A stretch of DNA of 46,000 bases from Pseudomonadota bacterium. Its GTDB lineage: Bacteria; Pseudomonadota; Alphaproteobacteria; Caulobacterales; Caulobacteraceae. The notes beneath the pieces were generated by a model. It was given only the letters and a program-made list of their open reading frames with translations, did not search any database and was not told the origin of the DNA. Shown piece by piece: positions 9,045 to 16,500 of the stretch. Position 1 is the stretch's first letter. Every line of letters starts with the position of its first letter. Where the stretch lies: the NCBI GenBank assembly GCA_021816155.1, contig JAKAZA010000011.1, forward strand, positions 1-46,000. The letters are read 5' to 3'. A program made the translations under genes and the position numbers.

Positions 9045-9881
9045 CTAGACCCGCACCGCCTCGACCTGCGGCACGGTCTCCTTCAGCCGGCCGCCGATGC
9101 GGATCGGCTCGATGCGGCGGGCGAGGCCGGTGGCCTCGTCGGTCTCGAGGTAGACGCCGCAGACGGTGGCCGGCCCCTCAGCGGGCTTGAACCGGCCCTG
9201 CGAGATGCGCGTGGTGAAGCGGCGCAGCGGCTCTTCCTTCTGGTTGCCGATCACGCTGTCGTAGTCGGCGCAGGCGCCGGCGTCGGTCTGGTAGGCGGTG
9301 CCGCCGGGCAGGATCTGCGCGTCGGCGGTGGGCACGTGGGTGTGGGTGCCGACGACGAGGCTGGCGCGACCGTCGCAGAAGTGGCCCATGGCCATCTTCT
9401 CCGAGCTGACCTCGGCGTGCATGTCGACCACGATCGCGTCTGCGGCGACGCCGAGCGGACACGCCTCGAGCTCGCGGTCGATGGCGGCGAACGGATCGTC
9501 GAGCGGGTCCATGTAGACGCGGCCCAGGAGGTTCACGACCAGCACGTGGCGGCCGCGCTCGGTGGTGAAGAGCTGCGCGCCGCGCCCGGGCGCTGCGGCG
9601 AAGGCCGGGTAGTTCAGCGGCCGGATCAGGCGGGGCTCGCGCACGATGTAGGTGAGCGCCTCCTTCTGGTCCCACGAGTGGTTGCCGAGGGTCAGGCAGT
9701 CGGCGCCCGCGGCGAACAGCTCCCTGGCGCTGTTCTCGGTGATGCCGAAGCCGGCCGCGGCGTTCTCGGCGTTGACGGCGACGAACTCCAGCCCCAGCCG
9801 GCGGCGCAGCGCGGGCAGGTGCTCGGCCAGGCCCTCGCGGCCCGTCCGACCGACCACATCGCCGAAGAATGCGAGACGCAC
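9045..9881 (-). CDS. YmdB-type metallophosphoesterase (TIGR00282)
   Basis: A 278-aa calcineurin-like phosphoesterase of the YmdB/TIGR00282 family. Metal-binding motifs are FFGDVVGR at the N-terminus, NAEN and TLGNHSWD in the middle, and VDMHAEVSSEK and GTHTHVPTADA further on. Bacillus YmdB is a 2',3'-cAMP phosphodiesterase that affects biofilm choice. I use GTG at 9881, which begins exactly at the family's N-terminus (VRLAFFGDVVGR), with GGGAGAG upstream. A longer open frame to 10067 runs through the 6S RNA candidate and is not credible coding. Confidence 0.88.
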   Translation of the reverse strand: MRLAFFGDVVGRTGREGLAEHLPALRRRLGLEFVAVNAENAAAGFGITENSARELFAAGADCLTLGNHSWDQKEALTYIVREPRLIRPLNYPAFAAAPGRGAQLFTTERGRHVLVVNLLGRVYMDPLDDPFAAIDRELEACPLGVAADAIVVDMHAEVSSEKMAMGHFCDGRASLVVGTHTHVPTADAQILPGGTAYQTDAGACADYDSVIGNQKEEPLRRFTTRISQGRFKPAEGPATVCGVYLETDEATGLARRIEPIRIGGRLKETVPQVEAVRV

Positions 9882-9907
9882 GCTTGCCAGACTCTCCCTT
9901 GCGACGT

Positions 9908-10080
9908 GGCGGCGCCGCGATGAACCGTGGAGGCGTTGCAATCCCCTCGGACCTGGATATCCAGGTGGGCGCCGTGTGTCCGAGCCCACGAGCCCGGCCA
10001 GGGACAGCTCCCGTCGAGGTGAATTAAGGTCCCCGGGACTGATGGCCTCCGACGCGAGCCGCAGCAAGACCCGCCGCCCC
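9908..10080 (-). ncRNA. ssrS: 6S RNA candidate (ssrS)
   Basis: The interval directly downstream of zapA, the conserved position of 6S RNA in proteobacteria, folds as one long hairpin of about 170 nt. Nested perfect arms are GGCGGCG (10078-10072) with CGCCGCC (9914-9908), GGAGGC (10050-10045) with GCCTCC (9934-9929), and CCTCG with CGAGG further in. GTGGGC/GCCCAC and the palindrome ACCTGGATATCCAGGT (9951-9966) form inner stems. An opened middle between outer and inner stems fits the promoter-mimic bubble of 6S RNA. A good promoter ends just before it. The call rests on synteny, size and fold, not on a recognised consensus. Confidence 0.62.
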
Positions 10081-10081
10081 G

Positions 10082-10110
10082 AAGCTAGGGGGCGGTCGGG
10101 CTGGACTCAA
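10082..10110 (-). promoter_or_regulatory. Sigma-70-type promoter of the 6S RNA candidate
   Basis: On the minus strand, TTGAGT (10110-10105) and TAGCTT (10087-10082) are spaced by exactly 17 bases. A start of transcription about seven bases on falls at the GGCGGCG that opens the predicted 6S closing stem. The zapA stop lies about 11 bases before the -35. Confidence 0.5.
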
Positions 10111-10120
10111 GTGGCAAGGG

Positions 10121-10441
10121 TCAACCGATCGCCTCGATCTGCGCTGCGGCGGCTTCCAGGGCGGCGACGGCGGCCAGCTCGACCCGACCGCGCTCGGCCC
10201 GCTCTTCGGCCAGCTGCGCGCGCAGACCCTCGATCTGGCCGCGCAGTTCGGAGATGTCGTCGGCCATGACGAGGGCGCCCAGGAGCATCAGCCTCGTCTC
10301 GCCGAGCGGGCCGACCTCGCGGGCGACCTGGCGGATTTGCGCGTCGACCCTGCGGGCGAGTTCGGCGAGGCGTGGCTCTTGGCCGTCCTCGCAACCGACC
10401 ACGTACGGCCGGCCGTTAACCTCGATGGTCACCTGCGCCAT
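10121..10441 (-). CDS. zapA: ZapA, FtsZ-ring-associated protein
   Basis: A 106-aa ZapA-family protein. The N-terminal domain reads MAQVTIEVNGRPYVVGCEDGQE and is followed by the RLAELARRVDAQIRQVAREV helix. A long C-terminal coiled coil (ELRGQIEGLRAQLAEERAE) mediates tetramer formation. ZapA crosslinks FtsZ filaments at the division site. The gene follows the DUF4164 gene by four bases and precedes the 6S RNA candidate, the usual arrangement in alphaproteobacteria. Confidence 0.92.
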   Translation of the reverse strand: MAQVTIEVNGRPYVVGCEDGQEPRLAELARRVDAQIRQVAREVGPLGETRLMLLGALVMADDISELRGQIEGLRAQLAEERAERGRVELAAVAALEAAAAQIEAIG

Positions 10442-10445
10442 GGCT

Positions 10446-10751
10446 TCAAGCTTCCTGCGCTATGCGGGTCTCGTCGGCTGGCGCGCTTCCCAGCGCCTGG
10501 CGGATCTCGGCGATTGCGCGGGACAGGGCGGCCGAAGCCGCAGCGCCCGCTTCCTCGAGGTCGTGCTCCCGGGCGCGCGCCTCGTCCAAAGCCGCCGCGA
10601 GGCGCGCGCGATCCTCCTCGAACGCGGCGCCGGCTCCCGCGCTCGCCTCGGCGATCCGCTGGGCCACGCGCTGCTCCAGCAACGCGAGAGCTCGCTGCAG
10701 CCGCCTGACCGCGAGTTCCAGCGCCCCTTCGCCGCCTGCGTCCGCGCTCAT
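10446..10751 (-). CDS. DUF4164-family coiled-coil protein
   Basis: A 101-aa, almost wholly helical protein rich in Ala, Glu and Arg (LAVRRLQRALALLEQRVAQRI, then AALDEARAREHDLEEA). Size, composition and position just before zapA fit DUF4164, a small family that may act with ZapA, perhaps as a ZapB-like partner; that role is inference. I use ATG 10751 (MSADAGGEG); an earlier in-frame ATG at 10772 would add seven residues. It is divergent from tkt. Confidence 0.75.
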   Translation of the reverse strand: MSADAGGEGALELAVRRLQRALALLEQRVAQRIAEASAGAGAAFEEDRARLAAALDEARAREHDLEEAGAAASAALSRAIAEIRQALGSAPADETRIAQEA

Positions 10752-10891
10752 ATGGCCGTGTCCGCACCGCACATCATGGGGCTTGTATAGAACGCGTCGG
10801 GACGATCCTTAAAGCCGCTTGCTTGACCGCGTTCCTGGCCCGTGCGAGGCCGCGACCCCTCAAGCCCGAAGCAAAGACTTCTGCGAATCTC

Positions 10892-12862
10892 ATGCCCGTC
10901 CAACCCATCACGATGGCCAACGCCATCCGCGCGCTCTCCATGGATGCGGTGCATCGCGCCAAGTCCGGCCACCAGGGCATGCCGCTGGGCATGGCCGATG
11001 TCGCGACGGTGCTCTGGACCAGGTTCCTGAAGTTCGACGCCGCCGATCCGCACTGGCCGGACCGGGACCGGTTCGTGCTCTCGGCGGGCCATGGCTCGAT
11101 GCTGCTCTATGCGTTGCTCCACCTGACCGGCTTCGAGGCCATGACGATGGACCAGATCCGTAACTTCCGTCAGTGGGGATCGCTGACGCCAGGGCATCCG
11201 GAATATGGCCACACGCCGGGGGTCGAGACGACGACCGGGCCGCTTGGCCAGGGCCTCGCCACGGCGGTCGGCATGGCCATGGCCGAGCGGAGCCTGGCGG
11301 CGCGCTACGGCGAGCGACTGGTCGACCACCGGACCTGGGTGATCGCTGGCGACGGCTGCCTGATGGAAGGCGTCAGCCACGAGGCGATCCATCTCGCGGG
11401 CCGGCTGAAGCTCAGCCGGCTGACCGTGCTGTTCGACGATAACGACACGACGATCGACGGCCGCGCGTCGCTGGCGGAGACCGGCGACCAGATGCTGCGC
11501 TTCCGCGCCGCCGGCTGGGCGACGAAGCGGGTCGACGGCCACGACTACCGCCAGATCGCCGGCGCTCTGCGCTGGGCGACGCGTCAGACGAGGCCGAGCT
11601 TCATCGCGTGCAAGACGCTGATCGACAAGGGCGCCGGACCGATGGAAGGCGACGAGCACGGCCACGGCTACGCCTTGTTCGATGCGGAAATCGCCGCCGC
11701 CCGCGAAGCGATGGGATGGACCGCCCCGCCGTTCGAGATTCCCCCCGACGTGGCGCGCGCCTGGCGCAACGCCGGCCGGCGCTGTGCGCCTTTGAACCGT
11801 CGCTGGCGCTCGCGGCTCGCCAGCGACGAGCGCCGCGCGCTCTTCGAGCGCGCCGTCCGGGGCGACCTGCCGGACGACGCCTTCGCCGCGCTCGATGCGC
11901 ACATCGAGAAGGTTGCGGCCGAGAGGCCGGCGGCGGCGACGCGAGTCCATTCGGGCGCGGCGCTGGAGGCGCTGGTCCCGGCGATCCCCGAGATGATCGG
12001 CGGCTCGGCCGATCTCACCGGCTCCAACAATACGCTGGTCAAGGGCATGAGCGCCTTCGACGCGCCGGATTACGCGCGCCGCTACGTCCACTACGGCGTG
12101 CGTGAGCACGCCATGGCCGCGGCGATGAACGGCATGGCGCTGCATGGGGGGCTGATCCCCTATTCCGGCACCTTCCTGGTGTTCTCCGACTACAGCCGGG
12201 CGGCGATCAGACTGGGCGCGCTGATGGGCGTCAGGGTTGTCCACGTGATGACCCACGACTCGATCGGCCTGGGCGAGGATGGGCCGACACACCAGCCGGT
12301 CGAGCACCTGGCGGCGCTTCGGGCCATGCCGAACCTGCTGGTGTTCCGCCCCGCCGACGCGGTCGAGACCGCGGAGTGCTGGAAGGCGGCGCTGATGGAG
12401 CGGAAGACCCCCTCGCTCCTGGCCTTGTCGCGGCAGAAGACGGCCGCTGTGCGAGGCGCGGGCGGTGACCTGGCGCTGCGTGGCGCCTATGAGCTGGCGC
12501 CGGCCGAAGGCGGACCGGCGCTCGCCACGATCTTCGCCTCCGGCGCCGAGGTCGCCATCGCCCTGGCCGCGCGCCAGAAGCTGAAGGTCGAGGGGATCGG
12601 CGTCAGGGTTGTCTCGACGCCCTGCTGGGAACTGTTCGATCGCCAGCCGTCGGCCTACCGGGCGGAGGTGATCGGCACCGCGCCGGTGCGCGTCGCGGTG
12701 GAAGCGGCGGTGCGGCAGGGCTGGGAGCAGTTCATCGGCGAGGATGGGCTGTTCGTGGGCATGCGCGGGTTCGGCGCGTCGGCGCCGTTCGAGCAGCTCT
12801 TCGAGGAATTCGGGATCACGCCCGACGCGGTGGCCGACGTCGTGCGGTCGCGGCTGCGCTGA
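10892..12862 (+). CDS. tkt: Transketolase
   Basis: A 656-aa thiamine-diphosphate enzyme of the pentose phosphate pathway that moves two-carbon units between sugar phosphates. Motifs in order: KSGHQGMPLGMA, SAGHGSMLLYALLHL, TTGPLGQGLATAVGMA, the TPP/Mg motif GDGCLMEGVSHEA with FDDNDTTIDG, and the pyrimidine-domain GVREHAMAAAMNG with the TPP-activating Glu. The THDSIGLGEDGPTHQP signature is also present. I chose ATG 10892 (MPVQPITMANAIRALS) because it matches the family N-terminus; a TTG further upstream is unlikely. It diverges from the DUF4164-zapA-6S unit, an arrangement common in this order. Confidence 0.96.
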   Translation: MPVQPITMANAIRALSMDAVHRAKSGHQGMPLGMADVATVLWTRFLKFDAADPHWPDRDRFVLSAGHGSMLLYALLHLTGFEAMTMDQIRNFRQWGSLTPGHPEYGHTPGVETTTGPLGQGLATAVGMAMAERSLAARYGERLVDHRTWVIAGDGCLMEGVSHEAIHLAGRLKLSRLTVLFDDNDTTIDGRASLAETGDQMLRFRAAGWATKRVDGHDYRQIAGALRWATRQTRPSFIACKTLIDKGAGPMEGDEHGHGYALFDAEIAAAREAMGWTAPPFEIPPDVARAWRNAGRRCAPLNRRWRSRLASDERRALFERAVRGDLPDDAFAALDAHIEKVAAERPAAATRVHSGAALEALVPAIPEMIGGSADLTGSNNTLVKGMSAFDAPDYARRYVHYGVREHAMAAAMNGMALHGGLIPYSGTFLVFSDYSRAAIRLGALMGVRVVHVMTHDSIGLGEDGPTHQPVEHLAALRAMPNLLVFRPADAVETAECWKAALMERKTPSLLALSRQKTAAVRGAGGDLALRGAYELAPAEGGPALATIFASGAEVAIALAARQKLKVEGIGVRVVSTPCWELFDRQPSAYRAEVIGTAPVRVAVEAAVRQGWEQFIGEDGLFVGMRGFGASAPFEQLFEEFGITPDAVADVVRSRLR

Positions 12863-12910
12863 GCGCGTCCCGCTCCCGGCGACGCCGGGCGCGGGGCGCA
12901 GCCGTTTCGG

Positions 12911-13732
12911 CTAGATGATCGGCGCCGGCTCCAGCTTCAGCTCCTTGAGGAACGGCGCGGCGTAGTCGATGCGTCCGGTCATCGTCTTCACGTCGCATTT
13001 GGACAGCTGGAAGACCGCCTCGGAGATGTACTCGATCGGCTGCACGCGCTCGCGGGTATTGTCGTTGACGAGGTTGTGCAGCAGCGTGCCGGGCGTCTCG
13101 ACGAGGCCGGGCGAAACCACGTTCACGGCCACGCCGTCGACGGCGACTTCCGACGCCAGGCCGGTGGTGAAGCGCTCGAGCGCCGCCTTGCACATGCCAT
13201 AGACCGTGCCGCCGCGACCGGCGGCCATATACGGCGGCTTCGGGTGGATTCCGGCGCCCGACGAGATGTTGACGATCCAGCCGGTGTGCCGCTCCTTCAT
13301 CGACGGCAGAACGAGCTGCGAGAGGTGGAACGGCGCATAGACCTGCACTTCCATCATCAGTTTGAAGCGCTTCTCGGGGAAGTCGACGACGGGCATGAAG
13401 TAGGTGACGGCCGCGTTGTTCACCAGGATGTCGACCGGGCCGTAGGAGGCGACGGTTGTCTCGACCAGCAGCTCGCGGTCCTCACGCTGAGCGAGGTCGG
13501 CCTTCACGAACCGCGCTTCGCCGCCAGCGTGGTTGATCCGTGCGATGGTCTCGGCGAGCGTGCCCGAGAGCCGGCTCTCGCCATCCTCCGCCGTGCGCGC
13601 GGTGGCGACGACCCTCGCGCCTTCCTGCGCCAGCCGCGCGGCAATCGCCGCGCCGATCCCGCGGCTCGCGCCGGTGACGATGGCGACCTTGCCGGCGAGC
13701 TCGCCGTTCTTGTTGACTTTGGCTGCGGCCAT
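12911..13732 (-). CDS. SDR-family oxidoreductase
   Basis: A 273-aa short-chain dehydrogenase/reductase with all core motifs: TGASRGIG for the cofactor, NNAA, the catalytic Ser in VNISSGAG, and Tyr-x3-Lys in VYGMCK. Length and the VSPGLVETPG segment are typical. The start at 13732 has a strong GGGAGG nine bases upstream (13747-13742). It is the last gene of a three-gene minus-strand run with a 2-hydroxychromene-2-carboxylate isomerase-like gene and a second SDR. The substrate is unknown. Confidence 0.88.
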   Translation of the reverse strand: MAAAKVNKNGELAGKVAIVTGASRGIGAAIAARLAQEGARVVATARTAEDGESRLSGTLAETIARINHAGGEARFVKADLAQREDRELLVETTVASYGPVDILVNNAAVTYFMPVVDFPEKRFKLMMEVQVYAPFHLSQLVLPSMKERHTGWIVNISSGAGIHPKPPYMAAGRGGTVYGMCKAALERFTTGLASEVAVDGVAVNVVSPGLVETPGTLLHNLVNDNTRERVQPIEYISEAVFQLSKCDVKTMTGRIDYAAPFLKELKLEPAPII

Positions 13733-13799
13733 AATGCCGTTCCTCCCTTTCTGAAATGCGGGGGAACGGATGCGCTTCGGAACCCGGCCGCGCAAGGGG

Positions 13800-14408
13800 T
13801 CAGGCAGCATGCCCGGCGACCTCGTCCTCGATGTCGCGCAGTCGGTCCTTGCCGAAGAAGAGCTCGTCGCCGACCAGGAAACTCGGGCTGCCGAAGACGC
13901 CCCTTGCGACCGCGCCCTCGGTGTTGGCGATCAGCCCGGCCTTGACGGCGGGGTCGTTCATGCCGGCGATCAGTTCGGCGGCGGGCAAGCCCGCGGCGGC
14001 CAGCGCGCGCTCGATCACGGCCGGGTCGTCCATCTTCAGCCCGTCGGCCCACATCGCGCGGAAGACGGCGTCCACGTAGGCGTCGAACACGCCGAGCCTT
14101 TTGGCCGCGACGGCGCCGCGCATGATCTGCAGCGTGTTGACCGGGAAGTGCGGGTTGCGGGCGTAGTCGGTGACGCCATGCTTATTCACGAAGCGCGCGG
14201 TCTCGCGAGCCTCGTAGGCCAGCTTGGATGGGACGCCCGCGAACGCTTCCATCGGTGAGCGGTTGCCCGTCGCTTTGAAGATGCCGCCGAGCAACGCCGG
14301 AACATAGACGAACCGCGCGTTCGACCGCGCCTCGATCCCCGGGATCACCTTGTGCGCGAGGTAGGCGTTGGGACTGCCGAAGTCGAAGTAGAAGATCACG
14401 TCGGTCAC
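13800..14408 (-). CDS. 2-hydroxychromene-2-carboxylate isomerase-like (DsbA/kappa-GST fold)
   Basis: A 202-aa thioredoxin-fold protein with the family N-terminus FYFDFGSPNAYLAHKVIPGI. The NFPVNTLQ-like segment reads HFPVNTLQIMRG, and the C-terminal cis-Pro region reads GVFGSPSFLVGDELFFGKDR. Enzymes of this family use glutathione and isomerise 2-hydroxychromene-2-carboxylate in naphthalene degradation; many homologues have other, unknown glutathione-dependent roles. There are no ring-hydroxylating genes in the window, so a naphthalene role is not supported. It lies 10 bases after the neighbouring SDR gene. Confidence 0.86.
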   Translation of the reverse strand: MTDVIFYFDFGSPNAYLAHKVIPGIEARSNARFVYVPALLGGIFKATGNRSPMEAFAGVPSKLAYEARETARFVNKHGVTDYARNPHFPVNTLQIMRGAVAAKRLGVFDAYVDAVFRAMWADGLKMDDPAVIERALAAAGLPAAELIAGMNDPAVKAGLIANTEGAVARGVFGSPSFLVGDELFFGKDRLRDIEDEVAGHAA

Positions 14409-14418
14409 GCCTGTCTCC

Positions 14419-15162
14419 TCACCAGCGCTCGCCGTAGGGCCGGAGGTCCAGCTCGTGGGTCCAGGCGTCGCGGTGCTGGTTGTGCAGCATCCAGTAGGCC
14501 TCGCCCACCGAGGCGGGATTCATCAGCTGATCCGGCTGGATGTTGGCGACGGCCTCGTCGCCGCCCCGGGCGCGGATGCGTTCGCGTACGAAAGCCGTGT
14601 CGACGCCGGCGTCGATGATCAGGTGCGCGACGTGGACGCCCTTGGGCCCAAGCTCGCGCGCCATCGACTGGGCGACGGCCCGCAGCCCGAACTTGGCGCT
14701 GGCGAAGGCCGCGTAGCCGATCCCGCCCCTGAGCGAAGCGGTCGCGCCGGTGAAGAAGATCGAGCCCGCGCCCCGGGGCAGCATGTGGCGGGCCGCCTCG
14801 CGGCCGGTCAGGAAGCCGCCGTAGCAGGCTAGTTCCCACACCTTGCGGAACACGCGCTCGGTGGTTTCGAGGATCGGAAAGTTGACGTTGGCGCCAGGGT
14901 TGAACACGCACACCTCCAGCGGCGCGGCGGCGTTGGCCTCGGCGATGAAGGCGGCGACGTCCTCCTCGACGCGCGCATCGAGACCGCGCGCCTGACAGCG
15001 TCCGCCGGCCGCCTCGATCTTGTCCTTCAGCGGCTGCAGCTTCTCGGCCGTGCGGCGGCCGGCATGGACAAGGTAGCCCTCTGCGGCGAAGCGCTCGGCG
15101 ATGGCCGAGCCTATGAAATCGCCTGCGCCCACGATGGCGACACTGGCGTCGCGAGGCGTCAT
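14419..15162 (-). CDS. Atypical SDR-family protein (catalytic Tyr position is Phe)
   Basis: A 247-aa SDR-fold protein starting MTPRDASVAIVGAGDFIGSAIAERF. The usual active-site Tyr-x3-Lys reads FASAK, so Phe replaces the catalytic Tyr; Ser is not at its normal spacing either (FTGATASLRGG). The Rossmann core and the VHVAHLIIDAG strand are intact, so the fold should hold. I recall similar Phe-containing SDRs in many proteobacteria, so this may be a subfamily with changed chemistry rather than decay. It is the first gene of the three-gene run and diverges from the sirtuin gene. Confidence 0.82.
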   Translation of the reverse strand: MTPRDASVAIVGAGDFIGSAIAERFAAEGYLVHAGRRTAEKLQPLKDKIEAAGGRCQARGLDARVEEDVAAFIAEANAAAPLEVCVFNPGANVNFPILETTERVFRKVWELACYGGFLTGREAARHMLPRGAGSIFFTGATASLRGGIGYAAFASAKFGLRAVAQSMARELGPKGVHVAHLIIDAGVDTAFVRERIRARGGDEAVANIQPDQLMNPASVGEAYWMLHNQHRDAWTHELDLRPYGERW

Positions 15163-15227
15163 GCTAGCCTCTCCCTGTGCTAGCGGCCCTTAGTGGGTCC
15201 TTTTACGCGACTTACCGGAGGCGTGCA

Positions 15228-15971
15228 ATGTCCCGCGAACAGTTGAAGGACATGATCGAGCGGGCTCGGCGCGTCGCCATCTTCACCGGCGCCGGGATCT
15301 CGACCGAGTCCGGCATCCCGGACTTCCGCAGCCCCGGCGGCGTCTGGAGCCGCATGACGCCAATCCACTTCCAGGAGTTCGTGTCCAGCGACGCCAAGCG
15401 GCGCGAGGCGTGGGAGCGAGCCTTTTCCGGCCGCGCCGGCTGGACCGGCAAGCAACCGAACGTGGGCCACTACGCCGTGGCGCGGCTCATCGCCTTGGGC
15501 AAGGCGCGAGCCGTCATCACGCAGAACGTCGACAACCTGCACCAGGACGCCGGCGCCCCGGCGGATCGGGTGATCGAACTGCACGGCAACGCCAGCTACG
15601 CCTCCTGCCTCGACTGCGGCCTCCGCCACGAACTTGCGGACCTGAAAGCGCTCTATCAGTCGACGGGCGACCTGCCCTGCTGCCGCGCCTGTGGCGGCGT
15701 CGTGAAGACGGCGACCATCTCGTTCGGCCAGGCCATGCCGGAAGGACCGATGGCGCGCGCGCAGGAGGAGACGCTGGCCTGCGACCTCTTCCTCGTGCTG
15801 GGCTCGTCTCTTGTCGTCTACCCGGCCGCCGGCTTCCCCCAGCTGGCCAAGCGCAACGGCGCGGCGCTCGTCATCGTCAACCGCGAACCCACCGAGCAGG
15901 ATGACACCGCGGACCTCGTGCTCCGTGACGAGATCGGTCCGGTGATGTCGGACGTGGTCCCGCTGAGCTAG
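15228..15971 (+). CDS. cobB: NAD-dependent protein deacylase, sirtuin (CobB-like)
   Basis: A 247-aa Sir2-family enzyme. NAD-binding motifs GAGISTESGIPDFRS and TQNVDNLH, the catalytic His in IELHGN, and the two zinc Cys pairs (SCLDC and CCRAC) are present. The enzyme removes acyl groups from lysines using NAD+. ATG 15228 is preceded by CGGAGG at 15216-15221. An upstream TTG/GTG extension from 15177 has no such site. The symbol is given by family analogy. Confidence 0.92.
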   Translation: MSREQLKDMIERARRVAIFTGAGISTESGIPDFRSPGGVWSRMTPIHFQEFVSSDAKRREAWERAFSGRAGWTGKQPNVGHYAVARLIALGKARAVITQNVDNLHQDAGAPADRVIELHGNASYASCLDCGLRHELADLKALYQSTGDLPCCRACGGVVKTATISFGQAMPEGPMARAQEETLACDLFLVLGSSLVVYPAAGFPQLAKRNGAALVIVNREPTEQDDTADLVLRDEIGPVMSDVVPLS

Positions 15972-15983
15972 CGACTACCGTCG

Positions 15984-16445
15984 CTACATGTGCATGTGGG
16001 GCCGGGGGTCGGCCGGCGGGGTATCCATGACCACGAAGTCTACCGGCACCGCACCGGCCTTCGCGAACCGTAGCACGATGCGGACATGCTGGCCGGCGCG
16101 CAGCGGTCGCTTGAGGCCGAACAGCATCAGGTGGTCTGCGTTCGGCTCGAGCCTGACGCTCGATCGGGCGGCGATCAAAAGTCCGCCAGCGATCGGACGC
16201 ATCCGCATCACGCCGCCCTGCATGAGCATCTGGTGGGGGGCCACAGCCGACGCGACCGCCGTTCTGCCGCCGAGCAACCGGTCCGGCAGAGTCCCGCGGT
16301 TCAGGATGGTCGCGTAGCCGGCCGCGGTCTCGGCGCCCGGCGGTGGCGTGCGGATCCAGGCGCCGCGCGCCTCGATCGTCCCCGCCAGGGCGGGCGCCGC
16401 GAGCAACGTAAGGGCAAGTGCTGCGAGCGGCAGGAGGATGCGCAT
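15984..16445 (-). CDS. PCu(A)C-family periplasmic copper chaperone
   Basis: A 153-aa secreted protein. A signal peptide covers about residues 1-22 (LLPLAALALTLLAAPALA). The mature part holds the copper-binding pattern of the family: His/Met in APHQMLMQ, Met in GVMRMRP, and HLMLFGL about 25 residues later. These proteins deliver Cu(I) to cytochrome oxidase assembly. The C-terminus ends HMHM, adding possible metal ligands. It is convergent with the sirtuin gene (12 bases apart). Confidence 0.88.
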   Translation of the reverse strand: MRILLPLAALALTLLAAPALAGTIEARGAWIRTPPPGAETAAGYATILNRGTLPDRLLGGRTAVASAVAPHQMLMQGGVMRMRPIAGGLLIAARSSVRLEPNADHLMLFGLKRPLRAGQHVRIVLRFAKAGAVPVDFVVMDTPPADPRPHMHM

Positions 16446-16500
16446 CGGGATGGGAGCCTCTGAGGGGGTCGGCGCGGTTTCGCGCCAGCCCGTCCCTACG

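Noticed and set aside
9882..10067. N-terminal extension of the YmdB-type protein
   Set aside because: The extra residues (Arg/Pro-rich) have no family counterpart and overlap the 6S RNA hairpin; the GTG at 9881 matches the family start.
10748..12307. Long minus-strand open frame across tkt
   Set aside because: Antisense to an intact transketolase and of low-complexity Arg/His composition.
12863..12910. Terminator between tkt and the convergent SDR gene
   Set aside because: A short CCCGGCG/CGCCGGG stem is present, but there is no T run on either strand.
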